Positions 28,169 through 39,019 are shown, counted from the stretch's first letter. The stretch is 58,927 nt of DNA from an uncultured Clostridium sp. (GCA_947648495.1 CANSOA010000013.1:1-58927), one strand, 5' to 3'. Translations and numbers: made by a program. Notes: generated by a model not told the origin, from the letters alone.

Positions 28169-29170
28169 TTATTTTTGTACAGTCCAAACATTTCCGTTTT
28201 TTGTAGCAGTTGTACTAGTTGGTAAAGAAACCACAGGTCTAACACCATTTATCCTATTATTATTATAATATGCATAATACAAATAGATGACCCCATCTGA
28301 TTGACAATACATACTGTACAAGGCATCAGCATTATAATTAGAAGTAGTCCAATACCCAAACGTACTACTATCTTTTAAATTAGAAAACAATTCTTCTTGT
28401 TTACTACACTCTTCTATTTGTTCCTTTGTTGGTGCACCTTTCACAATTGCTCCATTAATCCCATTTGCCAATCCATTCCATGCTGTGGCATGATTAAGCC
28501 CATTTAATAATGCCTCTCCACTAATTGTTGAATATACTGTGGATACATCATATGTTTCCAATCCAGCACTTGCTGCATACCCTGTTGAATTTGGTAAACG
28601 ATCTACTAAAACTACATATATTCTATCTCCTTCTTTGTTAAATATTCTCCAATTATTCGCACTATTTCCCATTCCTAATGGATCATTTCCTAAATCAATA
28701 TAATCTCCTATATTCTCATCTGTCACAGAAGCTAAAGTAGGTCGATTTCCCCCTCCTGTCGAATCACTTCCTGTCCATCCCACTTTTCCATCTTCGATTT
28801 CTCCTTTAGAAATCTCTTTGTCTCCTTTAGAAACAATTACTTGACTACTATTTTCATCATACTTTACAGTAAATCCTCCTTCTGTTGTTTTTGGTAAGTT
28901 TGTTATTATATAAGAATCGATTGTTCCTACCATAGCATTATGATTAACATACTTTTCCTCATAATACTGCGTCACAATCTCCGCAAGCACCAAATTTGCC
29001 TGCTCTTCTGCTGACGCTCTTTCATTGACATCTACCGCATCTGTCGCCCTTTTTAAAATCCCATTTTCGCCTGATACAAGGCTTAAACTCACTCCTGCTA
29101 AGATTAATAATACAATTATCGTTATTACTAATGCAATTAGCGTAATACCATTTTGCTTTTTTAACTTCAT
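28169..29170 (-). CDS. Prepilin-like protein with large C-terminal ectodomain
   Basis: 333 residues. The leader KLKKQNG is followed by ITLIALVITIIVLLILAGVSL, a class III signal peptide; processing is expected after Gly. GENGILKRATDAVDVNERASAEEQ is the usual helix following it in clostridial pilin-like proteins. The C-terminal 200 residues form a beta-rich domain with NNWRIFNKEGDRIYVVL, YWTTSNYN and a final GVRPVVSLP, as in the DUF6273 surface-protein family. It is probably displayed on the surface after processing by a peptidase such as that at 56.5 kb. Partner proteins are not obvious. Confidence 0.8.
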   Translation of the reverse strand: MKLKKQNGITLIALVITIIVLLILAGVSLSLVSGENGILKRATDAVDVNERASAEEQANLVLAEIVTQYYEEKYVNHNAMVGTIDSYIITNLPKTTEGGFTVKYDENSSQVIVSKGDKEISKGEIEDGKVGWTGSDSTGGGNRPTLASVTDENIGDYIDLGNDPLGMGNSANNWRIFNKEGDRIYVVLVDRLPNSTGYAASAGLETYDVSTVYSTISGEALLNGLNHATAWNGLANGINGAIVKGAPTKEQIEECSKQEELFSNLKDSSTFGYWTTSNYNADALYSMYCQSDGVIYLYYAYYNNNRINGVRPVVSLPTSTTATKNGNVWTVQK

Positions 29171-29245
29171 TTTTCTTTTTCCTCCCTTGTTTTTTATTTA
29201 TTTTCTTTTGTTTATTTTATCACCCCCTCTGATTTTTAAACACAA

Positions 29246-29294
29246 AAAGACAACTATGTATGAAAATTTCACTTTTCTTACATAAATTGTCTTT
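29246..29294. repeat. Imperfect inverted repeat upstream of the prepilin
   Basis: AAAGACAA / TTGTCTTT with an inner TATGTA / TACATA pairing. T-rich on the 3' side on both strands. Could be an attenuator in the prepilin leader or a terminator on the plus strand. Confidence 0.4.
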
Positions 29295-29345
29295 CTTCTT
29301 TTTTTACATTTGTAAAGCACTTATTTACTTCTATCCTTTTAAAAC

Positions 29346-29383
<38 letters not shown>

Positions 29384-29535
29384 GCGCCAATGGTTTTGGC
29401 GGTTTGATTAAATAGATTGTTCATTTTTTTCTCCCTTGTAAAGACGATTATCCATCGCCCTTACGAAATATTATATTCTATAAAATTTTATTTGACAAGA
29501 GATTTTCTAAAATGTAATCAATTTGTAATATAACA

Positions 29536-29565
29536 AAAAACGAACCACCTAAATGATTCGTTTTT
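29536..29565 (-). terminator. Terminator of the M23 peptidase gene
   Basis: Stem AAAAACGAATCA / TGGTTCGTTTTT (one G-T pair) followed by TTTTTT on the minus strand, 3 bases past the stop. Confidence 0.8.
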
Positions 29566-29567
29566 CT

Positions 29568-30602
29568 CTAATATAAATAATTTTCAGGATTTAACGTATT
29601 ACCATTTTGTCTAATTTCCAAATGTAAGTGTGGTCCTGTTGAATTTCCTGTCGAACCAACAGCGGATATAACCGTATTTCTATCCACAGTTTGCCCTACT
29701 GCTGTGTAAATTTTGCTACAATGCGCATAATACGATTCAATTCCATTTCCATGACTTACAATCACTAAATTGCCATACGAACCTTTATATCCTGCATACG
29801 TTACCGTCCCAGAAGCAATTGGCGTAATTGGTGTTCCACTTGATGTTGCAATATCTAAGCCTGTATGAGCTCCAGAACGAATGGAACTTCTACTCCCATA
29901 TCTCGATGTAATACTTCCATTGACTGGTCTTGACAAACTAACTCCTGCAATGGTTCCAACACTTGTGATTGTCTTATTTGAAATAATTTTCTTTTTCGCC
30001 TTTTCAACATCTGCCTTACGTTTTTCTTCTTGTTTTGCATTATATTCTATAATTTTTGCAACCTTTATGTTATTTAGAATTCCATTTGCTTCTTCTTGTG
30101 TCTGAATATTCAAATCTGTTGTATATTGCTCAATAATTCCTATATTCAAACCAATTACATTTTCATCTACATCTGCTTTTATGTTATCCACAATTGATTT
30201 TGCTTCTTCTTCACTTGAAACAGTCGTCTGCGTCATTCCATCTACGGTTACTGCATAGGTTTTATATGTTATAATCGTAGCATCTTCTACCGCCATTAAT
30301 ACTTCTTTTTCTTGCGTTTGTTTATCCCTATTGATTAATTTTAAAGCATACTCTGGCATAGCAGTTTGTTCCTTAAATGCTACGTTTCCAGAAGTATCTT
30401 CTCTATCTTTTTTTATTTTTAATTCAATCTTATCTTTATTTTCAATATAACCTAACTTTTCGCCAGATAAACTAACTTCATAGGCTGGTTTATATTTTAT
30501 CACAACCACAGTCAGTATCATCACACTGCCAAAACTGATTACTTTTAGGGCTTTTGCAATCTCTTTTGTGTAATATTTCACCCACTTTAATAAAATAAAC
30601 AT
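29568..30602 (-). CDS. M23 peptidase with N-terminal membrane anchor
   Basis: 344 residues. A membrane helix (about 18-38) anchors it outside the cell. A central region (60-200) is mixed alpha/beta with a Lys-rich helix. The C-terminal LytM domain has SRYGSRSSIRSGAHTGLDIA, VSHGNGIESYYAHC and STGPHLHLEIR, with all zinc ligands. The layout resembles sporulation or growth M23 endopeptidases such as SpoIIQ-like or YycO-like proteins, but the metal site is intact, unlike degenerate SpoIIQ. GGAG lies 3 bases before the ATG. The 240 bases up to smc hold no gene. Confidence 0.87.
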   Translation of the reverse strand: MFILLKWVKYYTKEIAKALKVISFGSVMILTVVVIKYKPAYEVSLSGEKLGYIENKDKIELKIKKDREDTSGNVAFKEQTAMPEYALKLINRDKQTQEKEVLMAVEDATIITYKTYAVTVDGMTQTTVSSEEEAKSIVDNIKADVDENVIGLNIGIIEQYTTDLNIQTQEEANGILNNIKVAKIIEYNAKQEEKRKADVEKAKKKIISNKTITSVGTIAGVSLSRPVNGSITSRYGSRSSIRSGAHTGLDIATSSGTPITPIASGTVTYAGYKGSYGNLVIVSHGNGIESYYAHCSKIYTAVGQTVDRNTVISAVGSTGNSTGPHLHLEIRQNGNTLNPENYLY

Positions 30603-30842
30603 TCACTCCTTTTTCTTCTTATTCGATATATAGTATATCTTTATTTAGTCACCGAAAAAATACGACAACATATTTTATTATACCATATTTTTTGACTTTT
30701 TTCAACTTGCCTTTTTTAGGAATAATTTTATTTTTTTCAATTTTTTGCAAATTTATGCATGATTAGGATTGGAATTTTTATCCATATCTCCATTATGCTC
30801 CTTTTTCCTCTTTTTTCCTCCTTTTTTCATTTGTATAGATTT

Positions 30843-33800
30843 TTAATTTAATTTCATTGACAATAATTTACTAATTCCTTTTTCTTCCATAGTAATTCCA
30901 TAAACTGTATTGGCAACTTCCATCGTGCCTTTTCGGTGTGTAATGACTAAAAATTGAGTATCGCTACAAAATTTTTTCAAATATTCTGCAAATCGATAAA
31001 CATTCACATCATCCAAAGCGGCTTCAATTTCGTCCAATACGCAAAATGGCGATGGATTCATTTTTAAAATGGAAAATAGTAAAGCGATAGCTGTAAAAGC
31101 GCGTTCTCCACCAGATAATAGAGTCATATTTTGCAATTTTTTTCCTGGTGGTTGAACCTCAATTTCTATGCCACATTCTAAAACATTCTGCTCATCCGAC
31201 AAAATCAATTCTGCTTTTCCACCACCAAATAATTCCTTAAACACTTCACCAAAATTTTGATTAATTTTCTTAAATTGGTCGGTAAACTGTTTTTTCATCG
31301 TATCTGTCATATCTGCGATTACTTTTTTTAGTTTATCCATTGCCTCTTCCAAATCAAACCTTTGCTCACTTAGGAAATCATATCTTTCTTTGGTTTCTTG
31401 ATAACGTTTTATCGAATCCAAATCCACACTTCCTAAATCGCGAATTTGACTTCTTAGGCTATTTACTTGTTTTTGAACTTCTGCTGGATTTTCAATTTTA
31501 GCAACTTCACCTACATTATTTGGGGTTAATTCGTATTCTTCCCACATGCGGTTCATAATTTGATTTTGTTCTAACTCTATTTTGGATTTTTTAATTTCTA
31601 ACTTTGAAATCTGTTCTTTAATATCCTCTATTTTAGCCGTTTGTTCTTCGATTTCTTGTTCTAATTTTTGCAATCTTTCATTTTTTGAAATACGTTGTTT
31701 TTTTAAATTTTCTACATTTTCCGAAGCATTTTCCACTTCTTTTTCAAACGCAACAATTTGCTGTTTTAAATCTTCTATTTTTGCATTTAATTCTTCATTT
31801 TCAGCAACCAATTTTTGGTTCAACTCATTTTTTGATTTCATCGATTGTAAATTATTTTGCATTTCCTGCTCAATTCGTCCCATAATTTCATTGATTGAGG
31901 TTTCTCCTTCATCAAAAGAAGAAACCGATATTTTTAAGTTTGTAATATTAAAATTCAAATCATCAATGTATTTTTGATTTTCTTGATTCGTATTTGTAAA
32001 TTCTTCAATCACTTCATTTAATTGTTTATTTTCCTCTTCTATTGTATTCACTTGTGTTTCAAATTGTTCTTGTTTTTGGGAAATTTCCTGTTTTTCTTTT
32101 TCTATATTTTCCGCATCTTCACGTAGTTTAGCAAGTTTAGCGTCCAATTTTAAGATTTCTAATTCGATATTTTCTTGTTTTTGTTTCTCTGTCGCATGCA
32201 AAATTTCTACTTCTTGAAATTCCTTTTGTTTTTCATCAAACGAATTTAAAATCTCTTTTATGCTATTTTCATAGTCTTCTTTTTCTTTTTCTAAATTTTT
32301 AATCTTTTTTTCTAGCTCTTTTAACTCTTCTTCTAATTTCTTAATCTCATTTTCTCTTCCCAAAATGCTAACCGTTTTCTGCGTAGTAGAACCACCAGAA
32401 ATCATACCAGAAGGATTTACCACATCACCACTTAGAGTCACAATTTTAAAACTATAATGATTTTTCTTTGCCAGCCCAATAGCCGAATCCATATTTTCTA
32501 CCAGAACCGTTCTACCTAACAAATTAAGCACAATTCCCTCATATTTTTTATCCGCTTTTACCAAATCTGCTGCAATTCCTATGTATCCCTCAATTCCACT
32601 AGAATTTACCTGACTTAACTTTTGCCCTTTTACTGAACTAATTGGCAAAAAGGAAGCTCTTCCAATTTTATTTTCTTTCAAATAATTTACTAATTTTTTT
32701 GCCTCTTCTTCTGTTTCAGTCACAATATTTTGCAAACTTGCTCCAAGTGTCATTTCCATTGCAGTCTGGTATTTTTCCTCCACTGAAATTAGACTTGCCA
32801 TAACGCCATGTACACCTTTTGCCAATTCTTTATCTTTTTCCATTGCCTTCATTAAGTTTTTGACACTTTTGTGATAGCCTTCTTTTTCCTTTTCCGTCTC
32901 TACTAAAAATTTGTATCTGGCTTCTTTGATTCTATATTCCGATTGACCCTCCTGTATACTTACCTCAAATTTCTTTAATTTCTCAGCACTTTCTGCCTTT
33001 TTTTGTTGAATTTGGTCTAAACTTTTTTCTAAATCATTTTTCTTTTTTTCTAATTCATAAAATTGCTTGCCTAAATCGTCTTTTTGAGTACGTGCGCCGT
33101 CTAAATCAGAAATAGTATCCTGAATTTGAGTTTTTAGGCTGTTTTCGTGTTTAGTTAAGTTTTCAAAATTGGCTTTTTGCGTGCTTTGTTCATTTAAAAT
33201 TTCGTATTTTTCATCCGTATTTTGTTCTAATTTTTTCTTTTTGTCTTCAATTTCAAGCGCTTTTTCTGAAAGAGTTTTACTATATTTTGCAAGTTCTTCC
33301 TCTTTTTGTTTTAGCTCTTCTTCATATTTTTCTTTATTGGATAACATATCCGTTCTTCGCTCTATTTTCTGTGTTTTTTCCTCTTCTAGTTCCGTATTTC
33401 TTTTTTCTAATTCTTCTATATCCAATTTATAGCGTTCCATATTTTCTAAATTATTTGAAATTCTTTCTTGACTAATCCCAATTTCACTATTGATTTGCTC
33501 TTTTTTATTCAAAACCTCAAACCCAATATTTTGTACTTTTTCAATTTCTTCAATCAATTTATCAATTGCCTCTTTTACTTCTTCTTTTTCCTGCTGAATT
33601 TGGTTTGACTTTTCTTCTTCTTTTACCTTTTGTGTCTCGAAAATATCCATATTTTCTTGCAATTCTTTTATTTTTTGTTTAAAATCTTCAATATTATGTA
33701 CAAATAAGCCAATTTCAATATTTTTCAATTCATCGCGTAAATTCAAAAACTTTTTCGCTTTTTCGGATTGTGCTTTTAACGGATTCATATTTGCTTCTAA

Positions 33801-34391
33801 TTCTGTTATAATGTCGTTTACTCGAAGTAAATTAAGCTTCGTATTCTCAAGTTTTTTCTCGGATTCTACTTTTCTAGTTCGATACTTGACAATTCCCGCA
33901 GCTTCCTCAAAAATATGTCTTCTATCTTCTGATTTATTGCTCAAAATTTCATCAATTTTACCTTGTCCAATAATCGAATAACCATCTTTTCCAATTCCTG
34001 TATCCATAAAAAGTTCTTGAATATCTTTTAGACGACATGGCGTTTTATTAATAAAATAGCCAGATTCCCCACTTCGATATATTTTTCTTGTGACTTTCAC
34101 TTCATTATATTCAATCGGAAGTTTACCATCTGAATTATCAAAAACAAGTGAACTTTCTGCAAATCCCAATGATTTTCGATTTTGTGTTCCCGCAAAAATA
34201 ATATCTTCTGATTTTGAACCACGCAAAGATTTCATGCTCTGTTCTCCCAAAATCCAGCGAATACAATCTGAAATATTGCTTTTCCCCGAACCATTTGGAC
34301 CAATCACAGTCGTAATTCCCGGCATAAAATCCAAAACCGTTTTATCCGCAAATGACTTAAATCCATACATTTCTAAGTTTTTTAAATACAT
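30843..34391 (-). CDS. smc: Chromosome segregation protein SMC
   Basis: 1182 residues, full length. The N-terminal ATPase half has Walker A GPNGSGKSNISD; coiled-coil arms cover about 165-500 and 660-1010. A hinge lies near 510-640 with KGVHGVMASLI, GRASFLPIS and NPSGMISGGST. The C-terminal half has the signature LLSGGERAFTAIALLFS and Walker B PFCVLDEIEAALDDVNV. It forms the condensin ring with ScpA and ScpB. About 20 CGG trinucleotides in this long gene are all out of frame. Confidence 0.98.
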   Translation of the reverse strand: MYLKNLEMYGFKSFADKTVLDFMPGITTVIGPNGSGKSNISDCIRWILGEQSMKSLRGSKSEDIIFAGTQNRKSLGFAESSLVFDNSDGKLPIEYNEVKVTRKIYRSGESGYFINKTPCRLKDIQELFMDTGIGKDGYSIIGQGKIDEILSNKSEDRRHIFEEAAGIVKYRTRKVESEKKLENTKLNLLRVNDIITELEANMNPLKAQSEKAKKFLNLRDELKNIEIGLFVHNIEDFKQKIKELQENMDIFETQKVKEEEKSNQIQQEKEEVKEAIDKLIEEIEKVQNIGFEVLNKKEQINSEIGISQERISNNLENMERYKLDIEELEKRNTELEEEKTQKIERRTDMLSNKEKYEEELKQKEEELAKYSKTLSEKALEIEDKKKKLEQNTDEKYEILNEQSTQKANFENLTKHENSLKTQIQDTISDLDGARTQKDDLGKQFYELEKKKNDLEKSLDQIQQKKAESAEKLKKFEVSIQEGQSEYRIKEARYKFLVETEKEKEGYHKSVKNLMKAMEKDKELAKGVHGVMASLISVEEKYQTAMEMTLGASLQNIVTETEEEAKKLVNYLKENKIGRASFLPISSVKGQKLSQVNSSGIEGYIGIAADLVKADKKYEGIVLNLLGRTVLVENMDSAIGLAKKNHYSFKIVTLSGDVVNPSGMISGGSTTQKTVSILGRENEIKKLEEELKELEKKIKNLEKEKEDYENSIKEILNSFDEKQKEFQEVEILHATEKQKQENIELEILKLDAKLAKLREDAENIEKEKQEISQKQEQFETQVNTIEEENKQLNEVIEEFTNTNQENQKYIDDLNFNITNLKISVSSFDEGETSINEIMGRIEQEMQNNLQSMKSKNELNQKLVAENEELNAKIEDLKQQIVAFEKEVENASENVENLKKQRISKNERLQKLEQEIEEQTAKIEDIKEQISKLEIKKSKIELEQNQIMNRMWEEYELTPNNVGEVAKIENPAEVQKQVNSLRSQIRDLGSVDLDSIKRYQETKERYDFLSEQRFDLEEAMDKLKKVIADMTDTMKKQFTDQFKKINQNFGEVFKELFGGGKAELILSDEQNVLECGIEIEVQPPGKKLQNMTLLSGGERAFTAIALLFSILKMNPSPFCVLDEIEAALDDVNVYRFAEYLKKFCSDTQFLVITHRKGTMEVANTVYGITMEEKGISKLLSMKLN

Positions 34392-34492
34392 TTATTTTTC
34401 CCTCTTTGTTTTATTTCGTTTTTTATCATATCGTAAATCCGAAAAAATGGCAAGGGTGTTTTACGATAAAATTACACAAATCTACAAAAAAG

Positions 34493-34579
34493 GACTGTAA
34501 AAACTCCCCTTTCAAAAAAAGCGAGCGAAAATTAGTGCGTTGCACCAATTTTCTCACGCAATATCTTGACTTTTTTACA
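34493..34579. repeat. Dispersed palindromic element, copy B
   Basis: GACTGTAAAAACTC...GAAAATTAGTGCG...CACCAATTTTCTCACG...CTTGACTTTTTTACA. It aligns block by block with copy A at 26398-26490 (same termini, same AATATNTYGA before the end). It sits in the 293-base gap between smc and pheT. The outer arms pair imperfectly. Confidence 0.65.
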
Positions 34580-34684
34580 ATCCCTTTTAAAATATCCCCT
34601 AACTTTTATTATACCACACTTTTTATTTTATGTCAATTTTACTTTTCCCTAAAAATAGGATATAATAAAGAGTTAACACATAAT

Positions 34685-37094
34685 TTATCTTCTAAGTTCT
34701 GCTCCCAAACTGCTTTCCAATTCCTTCAAAATTTCCTCCATCGTGCCATTGATTTCCTCATCTGTCAACGTTCTATCTTTGCTTCTAAACTTTAGGCTAT
34801 AAGCAACACTTTTCTTGTTTTCGCCCAATTTTTCATTGCGATAAACATCAAACAACATAATCTCTTCTAAAATTTTCTTTCCTTTTTTCTGAATTGCCCT
34901 CTCAATATTACCAACTTCAATACTCTCATCAATCACCATTGCAATATCTCTTTCCACTGCTGGAAATTTGGCAACTTCACTATATTTCTTATTCATTTTA
35001 CCATATTTAACAAGTTTATCCAGCCAAATTTCAGCCACATATACTTCACCTTTCACGCCGTAATTGTCTGCCACTTCTGGATGAATTTCGCCCAAAGTTG
35101 CAATAATATCTTTTCCCACCTTAATATTCGCCGTTTTTCCCGGATGATAACTATTATTACACTTTTCACTCACCACATCATAACGCAAAACAGAACTTAC
35201 TGTCAAAATCTTTTCGACTAATCCTTTTAAAATATAAAAATCCATATTTTCGCCATACATACCAATTGTAACAATCGTCTCTTCCAAAGGAATCTCGCCT
35301 TTTTCAATTTGCCCATCCACATTTCGGTAAACTCTTGAAATATCAAATAAGCCAACATTTTTATTTTTCTTGGATTGATTTGTCACAATCGTTTGCATCA
35401 TACTTGGAAGAGTCGTGGTTCGCATAATCGAACAATCCTCGCTAAGCGGATTTTTCACTGGAATTACTTGCATACGTAAATCGCTATCTTCTGTAATTGC
35501 CATTTTATCCAAATCTTTTGGGCTAATCAAACCATAAGTATAAATTTCAGATAATCCTTTATTTACCAAACTTTGACGGATTTTCTCCATTAACTTTTGC
35601 GTTTTTGTACGAATTCCCAATGTAGCTTCCGAATTAATCAGTGTACAATCTACTTTATCATACCCATAAAAACGCACAATTTCCTCCGCTAAATCTGCCA
35701 AACACTCAATATCAACTCTAAAATATGGTGGAATAACGGTCTGACCTTCTACTTTCATTTCCAGTTTTTCCAAAGTCTTCACCATATCTTCTCTCGAAAT
35801 TTTGGTTCCTAATAATCGATTTATTTTTTCAGAATCAAACTCCACTTTGTTGAATTTCTGTTTGGTTGGATAAACATCAATTTTTCCATCTACTGCTTTT
35901 CCTGCTCCAATCAATTCTACAAGTTGTACAGCTCTGTTAATCGCCCTTTCGGCATTTTCAGCTGGCAAACCTTTTTCGTATCGACTCGAAGCTTCTGTAC
36001 GAAGACCTACTTTTTTCGCCGTTTTTCTAACACTTCCGCCCTTCAAAAACAGCCGATTCAAATACAACTGTTGTTGTCGTATTCTCTACTTCTGAATTTT
36101 GCGCTCCCATCACACCAGCGATTGCAACTGCTTTTTCATCGTCACTAATGACAAGCATTTCATCAGTTAATACTCTTTCTTCGTCATCTAAGGTTGTTAT
36201 TTTTTCGCCATTTTTAGCACGTCTTACCGTAATATGTTTTCCAGCTATCGAATGAATATCAAAAGCATGCATTGGTTGCCCTAATTCTAACATCACATAA
36301 TTGGTAATATCTACAATATTATTGATACTTCTAACACCACAAGCTTCCAAACGTCTTTTCATCCAATCTGGCGACTCGCCAACTTTCACATCTTTTACCA
36401 CTCTTGCTAGATAGCGATAACACAAATCTGGTGCCATAATATCGACTTTTAAGCCTTCGATTTCTGCTTTATTTTCTACATTCATTTTATCCAAATCTTT
36501 ACGTGGATTTTTAAATTCCGTGTTTAAAGAAATTGCTGTCTCTCGCCCCAAACCTTCGATTGAAAAACAATCTGGACGATTTGAAGTAATCTCAAAATCT
36601 AAAATTTCCTCTTCCAATTGCAACACATCAACAATATTTTCACCAATTCTATTTTCCAAAGTAGCAGGCAAAATCATAATGCCATGTTCTATTTGGTTTG
36701 GATATCGATCGATTGGAATATTCAATTCTGAACAGGCACACATCATCCCATTTGATTCGATGCCTCGAAGTTCACCTTTTTTAATATTCACCCCATCTGG
36801 CAAACTTGAGCCATCTTTCGCAATTGGAACAATATCGCCTACTTTTACATTGTTGGCACCTGTCACAATTTGAAGAATTTCGTCTCCAACATCAACTTTT
36901 GTGACAATCAATTTATCCGCATTTGGATGTTTTTCGATTTCTAAAATTTTTCCTATCACTACATTTTTAATGTTTTTTCCACGTTCCTCAATGGTTTCTA
37001 ATTTAGAACCAGTCATGGTTAGAATATCGCCCAATTCTTTTCCCGAAACTGTAATTTCGCTAAAATCTTTTAGCCATTCAATACTTGCTTTCAT
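34685..37094 (-). CDS. pheT: Phenylalanyl-tRNA synthetase beta subunit, +1 frameshift
   Basis: About 802 residues after correction, the normal size. It is the beta chain of the alpha2-beta2 synthetase. The N-terminal tRNA-binding OB-fold has KHPNADKLIVTKVDVG, then the B3/B4 editing region (NRPDCFSIEGLGRE), B5 and the C-terminal anticodon-binding FDX domain (FPAVERDIAMVID). The frame from 37094 ends EGRKC. Skipping the C of CGG at 36036-36038 gives ESAVFEGGSVRKTAKKVG and LRTEASSRYEKG, the invariant core of the family. PheT is essential, so the gene must be expressed through this site. Both halves are otherwise intact. Confidence 0.95.
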
Positions 37095-37104
37095 ATTTTT
37101 CCTC

Positions 37105-37437
37105 CTATCTTATGATAATACTTTTATAATATTTTTCTTGAAAATCCGTCAGAAGTCGGATTTGATTATCTGTAAAATTTTGATGCGCTAGAATTAACTT
37201 ATCGTCATCATCATTTAAACGATGTATAACTGCAATACATTTTCCCTTATATTCTGTTAGTGGTTTATGTTCTCCTAAAACATAGCAATCCAATTCTTCT
37301 CCATCGCCACTTATGGTGTGGGGAATAAACCCATAATTTACTAAATAGATGTGATCTGGATAGTTGGGATGAGAAGTTCCAATGGGTCGATCAATTTTTG
37401 CATAAACTTGTTTACCTATATAATCTGTAGGTTTCAT
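37105..37437 (-). CDS. Short inorganic-pyrophosphatase-like protein
   Basis: 110 residues. QVYAKIDRPIGTSHPNYPDHIY, NYGFIPHTISGDGEELDCYVLG and KCIAVIHRLNDDDDKLI resemble a short family annotated as inorganic pyrophosphatase in Clostridia. The acidic cluster GDGEELD and DDDDK could bind metal. It is shorter than family I enzymes (about 170), so activity is likely but unproven. It lies between the GNAT gene and pheT, where it could pull the aminoacylation reaction forward. Confidence 0.7.
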   Translation of the reverse strand: MKPTDYIGKQVYAKIDRPIGTSHPNYPDHIYLVNYGFIPHTISGDGEELDCYVLGEHKPLTEYKGKCIAVIHRLNDDDDKLILAHQNFTDNQIRLLTDFQEKYYKSIIIR

Positions 37438-37449
37438 ACTTTTCTTCCT

Positions 37450-37875
37450 TTACAATTTTTTATAATAAGCATTTTGCATTCCATACCCCAAACTTTTGTA
37501 AAATTCATTCGCCTCAATTGTCTCTACCGCAATCAAACCAATGCAATCTATCTTCATTTTTTTGAGCTCTGTTTCAATAAATCGAAACATTTTTGTTGCC
37601 ACGCCTTGTCTTTTATATTTTGATCGAACGCTCCAAATTGTAGCAAAATCTTTACACTCTTCAAACATATCCTCATGAATTTTAACATGCACAAAACCAA
37701 TCAATTCCTCTTCTTTTGTGACAGCAGAATAAAATAAATCATTTGGACTGTTTTTTAATTGAGCAAACTTTTTATACATTTTGGGAATATTCGTTTCTTT
37801 ACCAAATGCGCTTTTATATAAATCTGGTAATTGCTTTAAATCTTCTGTCGTTGTTTTTCTGATTTCAAAATCCAT
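37450..37875 (-). CDS. GNAT-family N-acetyltransferase
   Basis: About 141 residues from the ATG at 37875, 6 bases after AAGGAG. The acetyl-CoA pyrophosphate loop is WSVRSKYKRQGVATKMF, and the end ETIEANEFYKSLGYGMQNAYYKK is typical of the fold. The substrate cannot be inferred. It is inserted between pheS and pheT with the pyrophosphatase-like gene, presumably under the same T-box. Confidence 0.85.
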   Translation of the reverse strand: MDFEIRKTTTEDLKQLPDLYKSAFGKETNIPKMYKKFAQLKNSPNDLFYSAVTKEEELIGFVHVKIHEDMFEECKDFATIWSVRSKYKRQGVATKMFRFIETELKKMKIDCIGLIAVETIEANEFYKSLGYGMQNAYYKKL

Positions 37876-37927
37876 ATTTTTCTCCTTTTGCATGGCATTA
37901 TATTTTTTATAAATTGTGATATAAATG

Positions 37928-37966
37928 CGACATACGATTTGCGAAAAGGCACGGTGCCCCTACGAC
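37928..37966. repeat. Intergenic palindromic repeat copy 2
   Basis: GGCACGGTGCCCCTAC forms a GC-rich hairpin in an otherwise AT-rich 91-base gap between pheS and the GNAT gene. Shares the GCCCCTAC end with the copies at 41.8 and 50.4 kb. Confidence 0.6.
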
Positions 37967-38986
37967 TTAAAACTGTTTTAGAAATCTCACATCATTTTCA
38001 TATAATAATCTCAAATCATCCATTCCAAATTTGGCCATTGCAATTCTTTCAACTCCAAATCCAAACGCAAATCCAGAATATTCATTTGGATCAATTCCGC
38101 AATTTTCTAACACTTTCGGATGTACCATTCCACAACCTAAAAGCTCAATCCAACCTTCCCCTTTACATACTCTACAACCTTTTCCACCACACACAAAACA
38201 TGAAACATCCGCCTCCGCACTCGGTTCTGTAAATGGAAAATGATGTGGTCTAAAACGTACTTTTGTATTTTCTCCTAAGCAATTTTTCGCAAACATTTCC
38301 AAAGTTCCCTTCAAATCTGACATAGTAATATTTTTATCTACCACCAACCCTTCAATCTGATGAAAAACAGGTGAATGTGTCGCATCCAAAGTGTCAGAAC
38401 GATACACGGCTCCCGGGCAAATTATCTTAATTGGTGGCTTCTGTTTTTCCATCACTCGTGCTTGAACTGGCGAAGTCTGGGTTCTCAAAATCACATCATC
38501 TGTGATGTAAAATGTATCTTGCAAATCCCTAGCTGGGTGATTTAGTGGCGTATTTAATTTATCAAAATTATAAATTGCCGTTTCGACTTCTGGTCCGTCT
38601 GCAATGCTATATCCCATTCCTAAAAAAATTTCTTCTACTTCTTGAATAACTTGTGTTATCGGATGAACTGACCCAAGCTCAATATTTTTTCCAGGCATCG
38701 TCACATCAATTTTTTCTTTTTGCAATCTTTGCTCTAGTAATCTTTCTTTCACATCTTGCTCACGTCTTTCCATCATTTTTTCCAATTCTTCGCGTAAAGC
38801 ATTTACTTTCTGTCCAAAAACTGGTCGTTCCTCAGGTTTCATACCTCCCAAGCCTTTTAACATCGAAGTCACTTCACCTTTTTTACCCAAATATTTTACT
38901 TTTAACTCTTGTAACTCCTGCAATGTTTTAATTTCGCTAAGTTTTTTCTTAACTGCCTCTGTCATTTCTGAAATCTTATCTCCCAT
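37967..38986 (-). CDS. pheS: Phenylalanyl-tRNA synthetase alpha subunit
   Basis: 339 residues. The N-terminal coiled-coil arm (1-85) is followed by the class II catalytic core: motif 2 HQIEGLVVDKNI, RTQTSPVQARVM, FRPHHFPFTEPSAE and motif 3 GFGVERIAMAKFG. It attaches Phe to tRNA-Phe together with PheT. The gene is preceded by a T-box leader. Unusually two small genes separate it from pheT. Confidence 0.98.
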   Translation of the reverse strand: MGDKISEMTEAVKKKLSEIKTLQELQELKVKYLGKKGEVTSMLKGLGGMKPEERPVFGQKVNALREELEKMMERREQDVKERLLEQRLQKEKIDVTMPGKNIELGSVHPITQVIQEVEEIFLGMGYSIADGPEVETAIYNFDKLNTPLNHPARDLQDTFYITDDVILRTQTSPVQARVMEKQKPPIKIICPGAVYRSDTLDATHSPVFHQIEGLVVDKNITMSDLKGTLEMFAKNCLGENTKVRFRPHHFPFTEPSAEADVSCFVCGGKGCRVCKGEGWIELLGCGMVHPKVLENCGIDPNEYSGFAFGFGVERIAMAKFGMDDLRLLYENDVRFLKQF

Positions 38987-39019
38987 AAAAACCTCCTACA
39001 AACAAAATTTTCCCAAAAC

